From NCBI GenBank assembly GCA_910580225.1, contig CAJTXE010000059.1:2301-18124 (forward strand): a DNA stretch of 15,824 nt, given 5' to 3'. This DNA comes from an uncultured Acetatifactor sp. (GTDB lineage Bacteria > Bacillota > Clostridia > Lachnospirales > Lachnospiraceae). Position 1 is the first letter of the stretch, and each line of letters opens with the position of its first letter. A program made the translations under genes and the position numbers. The notes below the pieces were generated by a model. It worked only from the letters and a program-made list of their open reading frames with translations. It did no database searches and was not told where the DNA came from. Below are positions 8,128 to 14,279 of the stretch, piece by piece.

Positions 8128-8147
8128 CGTCCTTCGGGAGGTTTTTA
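8128..8147 (+). terminator. Intrinsic terminator of the inserted gene
   Basis: The stem CC-TCC (8128-8133, with G8130 bulged) pairs with GGAGG (8138-8142) around a TTCG tetraloop, and five T residues follow (8143-8147). It begins 3 bases after the stop codon of the 7271 gene. Confidence 0.7.
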
Positions 8148-8173
8148 TAAAAAATTTGTTAGTGTATAGTTGA

Positions 8174-8882
8174 CAGAATCGGGTGCGTCCGGTTCTGCAT
8201 GAGGTGTCGGGAGGCCAGCGGCAGCGCTGCGTCTGCGTCCGTGCCATTGTAGTCAATCCGGATATGATACTAAAGTTCTGTTGATTGGTTTCGGCTGCTA
8301 TATAGCGGGGACAACAATAGGGTTTACCATATATGGATTGTGGTATTTCCGTGAGCCGCTGCATGAAATCGAACATTGCGGATTCCTTTATGGCAAAAGC
8401 ATGTTTTATACCTTTCTGATTTTCTGCCTGATTGAAGGCGTGTACTCGCTTCGGCTAAGGGGGCGTTTAAACAAACTGCAGCTAAGGGAGCTGATGTATG
8501 AAAGAACCCGCAGCCAGGGCATAAAAAATAGAGACAGCTATAAAAAGTGGGGCATTATTTTCTGTTTGTGTTTTGTATGCTTCATTGGCTGTGTTTATCT
8601 TTGCAGCAGATTATAGAGATCAGGCAAAGTTCGGGAGACAATCAGATCATGCGTTGTATGGGAAAAAGCAACAGGCAGATCGCAGGGCTTATGAAGAAAC
8701 AGATTGCCATAAAGCTGATTTCACCAATGCTAATGGCTTTATTGACTGTTTTGTTCTGCATACCGTTACTGAATGGAAAAATGAACTTGATTTTACCGGT
8801 TTCCCTGCATAATATTCTGCTCAAATCAGCAGGTGGGTTTGGGGCGTGTATGATGCTTTTCTATATTTGGCAAAAGGTGTAG
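8174..8882 (+). pseudogene. Remnants of the BceA-like ATPase signature and a BceB/FtsX-like permease
   Basis: 8174-8281 reads LHEVSGGQRQR followed by RAIVVNPDMIL, which is the ABC signature and the strand before Walker B; the DEP motif that should follow is gone. The frame then changes. From about 8281 come membrane-protein pieces: GFGCYIAGTTIGFTIYG, then KSMFYTFLIFCLIEGVYSLR, ending near 8616 with the WGIIFCLCFVCFIGCVYL segment. A second frame from about 8590 to 8882 continues with IIEIRQSSGDNQIMRCMGKS and RQIAGLMKKQIAIKL, then the last membrane segments. Together they match the C-terminal half of a bacitracin-type permease, broken by at least one frameshift and lacking its N-terminal half. 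With the 6609 piece this is a decayed BceAB-like operon. Confidence 0.7.
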
Positions 8883-9323
8883 AAATGCCTCTGCCGATAA
8901 GTTGTAAAAAAGAATGTCTAAATACCCATCAATTTGCTCATGTGAGATAAAGAAGTAAAAGAGGTGTAAAAAATTTTGCCGTTCCCTGTCCGGCTGACTG
9001 TCGGACAGGTCGGGCTTTAGTCGGACAATTCTACCTTGCCGACAAAAGAATATGGACAGGGCTTCGGCAAGTTCCCCGCTGGTTAGCATAATTGTTTGAC
9101 CGCATATAGTGACAGGGGATTCTTCATAAGGATTTATGAAAAGCCAGTCCAATACGCTCAAAGGGTGATATTTTTCTTCGGTTAGATACTCAAAAGATAT
9201 TTCCCTTTGCCGCCGTTTGCTCCTGTCGCGCCATGCATTCATAGCAGCATAACGAATGACGATTCTGCAAAAAGTGTTAAATGTGTATTCGATATGTTCT
9301 TTGTATGCTTCTGTGATGTTCAC
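8826..9323 (-). CDS. Conjugative-transposon-type sigma-70-like factor with abnormal C-terminus
   Basis: The first about 91 residues match small sigma factors carried by Tn916-type elements of Bacillota: YTFNTFCRIVIRYAAMNAWR (13-32), the basic RDRSKRRQREISFEYLTEE (32-50), PYEESPVTICGQTI (65-78), then TSGELAEALSI. Relatives continue with the region 4 helix-turn-helix (LP-KKREI-LL). Here the sequence after residue 91 (below about 9051) shows no helix-turn-helix and instead runs through a repeat cluster. The last residues are read from antisense of the permease relic. The start is GTG at 9323 behind AAAGGGGG. It is probably a truncated, non-functional gene that still has an open frame. It lies 82 bases downstream of the ABC-2 permease on the same strand. 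Confidence 0.65.
   Translation of the reverse strand: MNITEAYKEHIEYTFNTFCRIVIRYAAMNAWRDRSKRRQREISFEYLTEEKYHPLSVLDWLFINPYEESPVTICGQTIMLTSGELAEALSIFFCRQGRIVRLKPDLSDSQPDRERQNFLHLFYFFISHEQIDGYLDILFYNLSAEAFLHLLPNIEKHHTRPKPTC
8985..9071. repeat. Cluster of inverted and direct repeats in the sigma gene tail
   Basis: CCTGTCCG (8985-8992) is a perfect inverted partner of CGGACAGG (9002-9009), 9-base loop. CTTGCCGA (9035-9042) is a perfect inverted partner of TCGGCAAG (9064-9071). GTCGGACA occurs twice in direct orientation, at 9000-9007 and 9020-9027, 20 bases apart. On the minus strand the first stem-loop is followed after about a dozen bases by a T6 run. Confidence 0.75.
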
Positions 9324-9404
9324 GGAAATCCCCCTTTTTCTGCTAAGTGGCAGTTAAGATTTTAATGATAGTAAGGGGCGGCAGCACTTTTCGCTATCTG
9401 CCAA

Positions 9405-10043
9405 TCAAAACTCTTTGTTTTTATGAATACTTACTGATACCACGAAAGATATAATGAACATCAAAAGAGATACGGAAATACTCACCATACCTACAAGCGG
9501 ATGCTGTAAATTCATTTCACCTGTCAGCGGGGATAAAACCGCCGCAATCAGGCACATAAGACCGATAGCCGCAAAAGCAGAGAAAATCAAAACAAGCTCA
9601 TTCTTTTCTGTGCCTATTTTCAAAATAATCGGATACATCAGAGAAACAGAAATAATTGACAATACCAATCCATATTCATATCCCCAAAGGATAGATGAAA
9701 AATTCCATATCTGTCCAGAAAAGTTGATACAAATAGCAGTACAGGAACTTAGGAACAGACCGCAAAAAATAAGGATAGCAAATGTTATATACTTTGCGCC
9801 GACAATCGTATTGCGCTTAATCGGGAGTGTTATTTCAAATTTATTCCACTTTGCCACCTCATCAGCATGTAACGCTGTACCTGTATTCACCACAAACAAA
9901 AAAACCTGTACCGCAATAATCATAGGATAGACAGTAGGGGTGTTTATAATCAGCGGAGAAAAAACCAATGCCGCCGCCATAATGAAAGACACCATTAAAT
10001 TGCTTTCCATTGAATAAAAGTTATTACGAATAAGACCTTTCAT
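9405..10043 (-). CDS. ABC-2 type transporter permease
   Basis: Membrane partner of the ATPase encoded immediately upstream. The 212-residue protein has about six membrane segments (about 18-34, 38-56, 85-106, 124-141, 150-171, 184-205). It carries the cytoplasmic motif DEVAKWNKFEITLPIKRNTI (61-80), characteristic of small ABC-2 permeases of the PF13346 kind, where an acidic residue, a Trp and LPI/LPV precede the third segment. ATG at 10043 overlaps the ATPase stop by four bases (ATGA), which implies translational coupling. Such GntR-ATPase-permease operons are known in Bacillota as exporters or stress-response systems (Ytr type) induced by cell-wall-active agents; that role is family inference here. 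Confidence 0.88.
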   Translation of the reverse strand: MKGLIRNNFYSMESNLMVSFIMAAALVFSPLIINTPTVYPMIIAVQVFLFVVNTGTALHADEVAKWNKFEITLPIKRNTIVGAKYITFAILIFCGLFLSSCTAICINFSGQIWNFSSILWGYEYGLVLSIISVSLMYPIILKIGTEKNELVLIFSAFAAIGLMCLIAAVLSPLTGEMNLQHPLVGMVSISVSLLMFIISFVVSVSIHKNKEF

Positions 10044-10903
10044 TTATTTTCCCCCTTTACATACAATAACATGATTTCATCAATCGTTGCCGGGATTACC
10101 ATAGTTCTCGGATATTTCTTTTTCGCACGGTTTCTATCAGCAACCAACACCTGCCATTCATAATCCTGTTTTCGGTAAGTGATAATGTCCTGTTTATCTA
10201 TCATATCAAACTGCGCTTCCCCACATTTGACGATTCCGTAGCTTTCAAGAAGTTCATCTTTGGGTTTTGAAAAAATCAGCCGTCCTTCATGGATAAAGAT
10301 AATATAATCAGCCACCTTTTCCAAATCGCTTGTAATATGGGATGATACCAAAATAGAGTTTTCTTCGTCTTGCACAAAATCAAGGAACATATCTAAAATG
10401 TCATCACGCACGATAGGGTCAAGACCACTTGTAGCTTCGTCTAAAATCAAAAGTTTTGGATGATGTGCAAAAGCCGCCGCAATAGAAAGTTTTGCCTTCA
10501 TCCCCTTTGAAAAAGACTTAATTTTCTTAGCAGCAGGCAAGGACATTTTTATCAACAGGGCAAAGAAATATTCTTCATCCCATGAACGGTAAACCCCTTT
10601 AAGAACCTTATTCAGCTTTTTGGGCGTAAGTTCTTCCGAAAAATTAGTTCCGTCAAAGACTACGCCTATTTTCTCTCTAACCTCTGGCTGCAATTCTTCG
10701 ACAGGACTTCCTAAAACTGAAATTGCGCCCTCGTCCTTGTGTATCAGTCCTAAAATAGAATTTAGTGTTGTGCTTTTTCCTGCTCCATTTTCGCCGATTA
10801 GCCCAGCGATAGTACCTTGCGGTACTTCAAATGATATGTTTGACAAAGTAAATGCTTCATACTTTTTTGTCAATTTTGATACGGTCAACGCATTTCTGTT
10901 CAT
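10040..10903 (-). CDS. ABC transporter ATPase (YtrB-like)
   Basis: ATP-hydrolysing subunit paired with the ABC-2 permease, 287 residues from the chosen start. With numbering from Met at 10903: Walker A GENGAGKS (about 37-44), signature FSKGMKAK (about 131-138), Walker B LLILDEA (about 151-157) and switch His in SSHITSD (about 189). The Q-loop position reads VVFDG, so an Asp replaces the usual Gln, a variation also seen in relatives of this subfamily. The C-terminal about 80 residues form the extra domain typical of YtrB/BcrA-type ATPases. The frame opens with TTG at 10909, but only one base separates that codon from AGGAGGA; ATG at 10903 has 7-base spacing and is preferred. The regulator gene ends 12 bases upstream, its TGA leading straight into GGAGG. 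Confidence 0.92.
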   Translation of the reverse strand: MNRNALTVSKLTKKYEAFTLSNISFEVPQGTIAGLIGENGAGKSTTLNSILGLIHKDEGAISVLGSPVEELQPEVREKIGVVFDGTNFSEELTPKKLNKVLKGVYRSWDEEYFFALLIKMSLPAAKKIKSFSKGMKAKLSIAAAFAHHPKLLILDEATSGLDPIVRDDILDMFLDFVQDEENSILVSSHITSDLEKVADYIIFIHEGRLIFSKPKDELLESYGIVKCGEAQFDMIDKQDIITYRKQDYEWQVLVADRNRAKKKYPRTMVIPATIDEIMLLYVKGENK

Positions 10904-10915
10904 TATCAATCCTCC

Positions 10916-11272
10916 TCATACAAAAGGGTAAGTAAGTTTATCAAGTTTAATACCGGAAGAACGGGCAATTTCAACGGCTTCAGCGAAATTTTCTTCAATC
11001 TTTTTCTGCTGTTCTTCTAAATAAAAATCTTGATTTTGCGCCGATACATAACACCCTTTTCCTGCTGTGGTTTCGATAAAACCGTCCTTCTGTAACGTGG
11101 AATATGCTTTCTGAACAGTTAAAATGCTAATGTGTAAAGATTTTGCCAAAGACCGTACAGAAGGAATAGCTTCGCCGGTTTTTAATTCTCCACTCATAAT
11201 TGCCGCCTTAATTTGTGTAGATATTTGCTCATATAAGGGTCGGCTTGCCTTATTGCTTACTATGATTTCCAA
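10916..11272 (-). CDS. GntR-family transcriptional regulator, YtrA subfamily
   Basis: DNA-binding repressor of its own operon by family analogy. The 118-residue protein has an N-terminal winged helix-turn-helix (about 9-77): RPLYEQISTQIKAAIMSGEL, then IPSVRSLAKSLHISILTVQK, then the wing DGFIETTAGKGCYVS. A short helical tail (80-118) in place of a large effector domain marks the YtrA subfamily. The start is TTG at 11272 (LEIIVSNKASRPLYEQ), where homology begins, preceded by a GGTGAG site. The frame is open further upstream to 11371, but that part reads through the operator and promoter. It is the first gene of the operon with 10040-10903 and 9405-10043. Confidence 0.9.
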   Translation of the reverse strand: MEIIVSNKASRPLYEQISTQIKAAIMSGELKTGEAIPSVRSLAKSLHISILTVQKAYSTLQKDGFIETTAGKGCYVSAQNQDFYLEEQQKKIEENFAEAVEIARSSGIKLDKLTYPFV

Positions 11273-11293
11273 CTTCTCACCGCCATTCTGTTT

Positions 11294-11347
11294 TGTACTG
11301 TTGTGTGAATACAAGTACAGTATAGAACGGATTGGCTTGATTGTCAA
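11294..11347 (-). promoter_or_regulatory. Near-consensus promoter with overlapping operator for the GntR-ABC operon
   Basis: Read on the minus strand: perfect -35 TTGACA (11342-11347), 17-base spacer, -10 TATACT (11319-11324). Directly after it lies an inverted repeat TGTACT (11294-11299 on the plus strand) / AGTACA (11314-11319), matching 7 of 9 when arms are extended. It overlaps the -10 by one base and covers the expected transcription start. This is the arrangement of a repressor operator, most simply for the operon's own GntR protein. Confidence 0.8.
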
Positions 11348-11545
11348 CAGGGATAATAAAAAGCAGAGCAAACGGTGAGGTTTGTCCTGCTCCTTATATT
11401 ACGATAATTCGGAATAGTGTGGTGCTGGCAGTCTATCTCTTGTTTTCGGTTGTTTGCTTCTTTACCGTACATGAGCATTCAGGTCAGGGCTGAAATAACA
11501 GGAGAAAGACGCATGAAGTTAGCAATGGAAAAAACTATGCAGATA

Positions 11546-11554
11546 TGCTAAAAT
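11546..11554 (+). promoter_or_regulatory. Extended -10 promoter of the four-CxxC gene
   Basis: TGCTAAAAT has a TGn extension and the -10 TAAAAT (11549-11554), 54 bases before ATG 11608. The -35 is weak. The 236-base gap 11372-11607 holds nothing else convincing; a 12-codon frame with AGGAGA upstream (ATG 11513) ends inside this promoter. Confidence 0.45.
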
Positions 11555-11607
11555 AATAGCAAGATTCCGCAGGGATCATATATAAAGGAAAAGAAAAGGA
11601 GCTGATC

Positions 11608-12633
11608 ATGATGGCAAAACCCCCGTATATCCCGCCCAGGGAATGGACCCCGGAGCAGATACAGGAAAAACTGGAGAATCTTATTAATCATGTGGAGCGT
11701 TTGAATGACGACTGGTGGGATGAAGATTTGAAAGGACTCATCAATATTCACGGCATCTTCTCCCCGGAGCTGGCCCGGGCCGCCCTGGAGAAGGAAGTGT
11801 ACCGCCCCAGTGAGATTTATTACCACGCCCCGGAGGATGTGCGGGACGGCCTGATTGCCAGGCTGTTGGAGACGGAGGATTCCCGAACGGCGGGAAATCT
11901 GATGTGTTGTCTGGCCATGCAGGGGGACGATAAGGCATTGGAGACGCTCTATGAACTGGAACAGAATCCCCGTCCCTGGCGGGAAAAGCTGTATGTGGGT
12001 CCTTCGGTGTACGCCCAGTGCGGCGGCTGGACCTTTGACAAGGCCGGGAAGCGGAGGCAGCTGAATTTTGATACATGCTATCCCATCGTCAAGGGGGACA
12101 GGGCACAGGATGGCGCCGTACATATTTTCCGCCCCAGAAAGGACCGCTGCCCGGAGTGCGGCGGCAGGCTGTCGGACTTTCTGGTGTTGGACGGACGGGA
12201 CGAACGCCTGGGTTTTCTGGGGATAGAAGGCATCTTCACTGCCACCGCCTGCCTTGGCTGCATCCCCTGGGCCAACCCGTCCTATTCCCGCTTTACCCTG
12301 GACGGAGGCAGCACCCCCATTTTCCCCTATGAGGGCAGCGGCGAAGAGGCCATGGAGGACGAGGATGTGGAGCAGATGGGGGACAATCCCTATGTGCTTG
12401 CCGGTGAGCCGGCGCCGCTTTTCTATGGGGCGGACTGGGACGAGGTCAGCACCATAGGCGGCTTCCCATTCTGGATCCAGGACTGGGAGTACACCCCCTG
12501 CCCTGACTGCGGCAGGCCCATGAAGTTTGTGGCTAAGCTTTCCTGGGAGATGCTGGACTTTATGGAGGGCATCTGCTATGTGGAGGTATGCCCGGAGTGC
12601 CAGGTGGCTTCGATGCACCATCAGCAGACCTGA
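11608..12633 (+). CDS. Uncharacterised protein with two zinc-ribbon-like CxxC pairs
   Basis: A cytoplasmic 341-residue protein. Residues 15-125 look helical and HEAT-like (LINIHGIFSPELARAALEKE; DVRDGLIARLLETEDSRTAG). The second half carries four CxxC motifs: C181/C184 (CPECGG), C215/C218, C298/C301 (CPDCG) and C328/C331 (CPEC). They fit two zinc ribbons, the second bracketing a segment IGGFPFWIQDWEY (283-295) that resembles the core of DUF1963 (YwqG-like) proteins. AAGGAG at 11596-11601 sets the ATG at 11608. The stop overlaps a possible following start (TGATG) of a 32-codon frame, 12633-12731. Position in front of SUKH-type genes suggests an immunity-type or stress-related protein, but no activity can be stated. 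DUF1963 membership is a guess. Confidence 0.75.
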   Translation: MMAKPPYIPPREWTPEQIQEKLENLINHVERLNDDWWDEDLKGLINIHGIFSPELARAALEKEVYRPSEIYYHAPEDVRDGLIARLLETEDSRTAGNLMCCLAMQGDDKALETLYELEQNPRPWREKLYVGPSVYAQCGGWTFDKAGKRRQLNFDTCYPIVKGDRAQDGAVHIFRPRKDRCPECGGRLSDFLVLDGRDERLGFLGIEGIFTATACLGCIPWANPSYSRFTLDGGSTPIFPYEGSGEEAMEDEDVEQMGDNPYVLAGEPAPLFYGADWDEVSTIGGFPFWIQDWEYTPCPDCGRPMKFVAKLSWEMLDFMEGICYVEVCPECQVASMHHQQT

Positions 12634-12732
12634 TGACAGGAAGATCAGGCTGTCCGGAAAGAATGCAGGGCAGGAAACGGATGGAGGAAAAAGAAAAGGA
12701 AATGCAGGCAGCGGGCCTGTTCAAAAGGTGAA

Positions 12733-12955
12733 ATTTTGAGCCGGAGATGTTGCAGGAGGGCGGGAAGCTGAAGGTCAGCCTGTTTCCCATCGCGGGCATT
12801 ACGGATCAGATTGCCGAGGGCAACACATGGAAGCTTTATCAGGCCATGGAGGACAGGCTGTGGGGTTGTATGACAGCGAGAAACGCATCTTCTGGTCTGT
12901 CACAAGGGACGAGGCGGTGCAGGAGAGGTTGGAAAACCTGCTTGGATTTTCATGA
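12733..12955 (+). pseudogene. Relic of a SUKH-family gene (C-terminal tail)
   Basis: Nearly repeats the last about 220 bases of the SUKH gene at 15106-15328: a hand alignment gives about 20 mismatches and one gap over about 217 aligned bases. It begins MLQEGGKLKVSLFPIAGITD and ends RLENLLGFS with TGA 12953-12955. One G is missing near 12849 (ATGGAGGAC against ATGGAGGGAC), so the frame breaks midway. Just upstream, in the same frame and separated only by TGA 12729-12731, is a short open piece (12633-12731, MEEKEKEMQAAGLFKR at its end), perhaps the start of the same lost gene after an internal deletion. Confidence 0.85.
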
Positions 12956-13003
12956 GAATGGGTTTATTCGGCAGAAAAAAGGACCAAAAAGGAGATACCC
13001 AAT

Positions 13004-13414
13004 ATGGACAGCATGTTTCCCAAAAAGATTCCCAAAAGGCAGGACACCAGTGAAAAACGTAAAGCAAAGCAGTACGGGGCTGCGGCGCTGCTTTGTACCT
13101 TGGCTGCCGCCATCATGACAATCATCAAATGGATATGGGGCGGCGTTATACTGGGAAGTGATGGGGACGAAGTGCCCCTTGGTTTCATCATTTTCTGTGT
13201 AAGAAATGTGATATTGATATTTGGGGGCATAGACCTGATATCCGCGGTTTATCACCTCATACTCTGGGAAAGGAAAGGAAGGCCTGATATGGAGGATGAC
13301 AACGACAGTCTGCTTTCTGACTGGAAAAGCGGGGAGCGTTCTCCGGTTAAAGTCTCACTGGTTCTGATGGCTGTCATCCTGGCGCTGGCTCTGGTGATTG
13401 TTTTACAAGGATAA
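13004..13414 (+). CDS. Small three-TM membrane protein, function unknown
   Basis: 136 residues. A basic N-terminus (PKKIPKRQDTSEKRKAKQYG) precedes TM1 (about 24-47), TM2 (about 58-86) and TM3 (about 115-134), with an acidic loop around 96-106 (MEDDNDS) between TM2 and TM3. GGAG at 12991-12994 gives 9-base spacing to ATG 13004. An overlapping frame from ATG 12958 to TGA 13053 begins MGLFGRKKDQ, a common opening for small proteins in this group, but it stops after 31 residues. The N-terminus could therefore have been altered by a frameshift. The gene lies between SUKH-type genes; small membrane proteins occur in immunity and toxin clusters, but nothing specific supports a function. Confidence 0.65.
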   Translation: MDSMFPKKIPKRQDTSEKRKAKQYGAAALLCTLAAAIMTIIKWIWGGVILGSDGDEVPLGFIIFCVRNVILIFGGIDLISAVYHLILWERKGRPDMEDDNDSLLSDWKSGERSPVKVSLVLMAVILALALVIVLQG

Positions 13415-13468
13415 GGGGTGCTTTTCATTTTGTGGGAAGCTGAATCAGTAAGAGGGAGGAAATGAAAA

Positions 13469-13786
13469 ATGTTTGAGCCTTCAAAAAGGGACTGGAAATT
13501 ATACAGGGAGAAAATTGGTGGATGGCAGGAACATTACATGGAGAAGTTAGTAAAGGAATATGCGGACTATTTGAGCAGCGACTTGCCTGCTTCCATTAAG
13601 TTTTGGGAGATGGAAAAACGGATTAAGAGAGATAGGAAAACGCCGGGTGTTTGGATAGAATTAAGAAAATCTGACATGTTTTGGGATATTGCCGGATTAA
13701 TTAATGATAAGGTTATTTCGATGGATGATCTGGAAGATTTTAGTGATGATTTAAAAGAGGCAGTAGCATTGATTTTGAACAGGTGA
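13469..13786 (+). CDS. Small helical protein of unknown function
   Basis: A 105-residue soluble, charged, all-helical protein with AGGGAGGA at 13453-13460 and ATG at 13469. Recognisable stretches are WKLYREKIGGWQEHYMEKL (10-28), KFWEMEKRIKRDRK (44-57) and, near the C-terminus, DMFWDIAGLINDKVISMDDL followed by EDFSDDLKEAV. I recall similar short proteins as scattered accessory genes in Lachnospiraceae and related bacteria, always uncharacterised; this is memory, not a search. Its base composition is more A+T-rich than the flanking SUKH genes. Context suggests an immunity- or accessory-type protein. The 97 bases after its stop include AAAGGAG followed by a five-codon frame (ATG 13799), probably a relic or nothing. 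Confidence 0.7.
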   Translation: MFEPSKRDWKLYREKIGGWQEHYMEKLVKEYADYLSSDLPASIKFWEMEKRIKRDRKTPGVWIELRKSDMFWDIAGLINDKVISMDDLEDFSDDLKEAVALILNR

Positions 13787-13883
13787 GAAAAGGAGCCATG
13801 GATAAAGAGCAGTAAAAAGGCTGTGCTACGGGATGAAAAGGATTGTGCGTATCGGAAGAACGTGATAAGGAAGGTACATTGCA

Positions 13884-14279
13884 ATGATAGCACAAAAATT
13901 GCTTAAGATAAAATCATTTGGCAGCGACAGGAAAAGTGCTGTCACAGAGGGGGACATGGCACAGAAGGAGGCGGAACTGGGATTCCCCCTGCCTGCAGCC
14001 CTGCGGGAGCTGTACCTGTGCTTCCATCCGGATGACCCTGTATTTTCGGAAAAGGGAGGGCTGATCCCTCTTGCGGAGCTGACAACTTACAAGCGCATCT
14101 ACTGGACGGATACGGAGGTTACGATCCTGCCTTTTTGCCGCTATGAGAGATATGGCTATGGGTTCGAGGTGGGCAGGCACAACAAAAAACAGGCGGCGAA
14201 GCCCTCGTATCATCCGAGGATCCCCGGATGTGGGGCCTTTATATCGAGCCGGAAACAAACAAGGAGAAGAAACATCTGA
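13884..14279 (+). CDS. SUKH (SMI1/KNR4) domain protein, 5' part of a frameshifted gene
   Basis: Residues about 12-98 form the first half of a SUKH domain: QKEAELGFPLPAALRELYLC (27-46), then GGLIPLAELTTYKRIYW (58-74) and ILPFCRYERYGYGFEV (81-96). SUKH proteins commonly act as immunity proteins against secreted or contact-delivered toxins, or as adaptor proteins. The family continuation (GEALVSSEDPRMWGLYIEPE) is found in the -1 frame beyond the A6 run at 14184-14189, so residues after about 102 here (PSYHPRI...) are out-of-frame noise. GGAAGG at 13869-13874 sets the ATG at 13884. The real gene is probably 13884-15328, about 481 residues, broken by a 1-base loss from an A7 tract, a slippage event or a sequencing error. 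Confidence 0.7.
   Translation: MIAQKLLKIKSFGSDRKSAVTEGDMAQKEAELGFPLPAALRELYLCFHPDDPVFSEKGGLIPLAELTTYKRIYWTDTEVTILPFCRYERYGYGFEVGRHNKKQAAKPSYHPRIPGCGAFISSRKQTRRRNI

Noticed and set aside
11548..12621. Long 357-codon minus-strand frame opposite the four-CxxC gene
   Set aside because: The plus strand has a good ribosome binding site, a promoter and sensible CxxC motifs; the antisense frame is a by-product of GC-rich codons.
14184..14190. AAAAAAC as a programmed -1 frameshift site
   Set aside because: The codon phase (AAA AAA C) is not the X XXY YYZ phase required for efficient tandem slippage, and no downstream stem was identified; mutation or read error is simpler.
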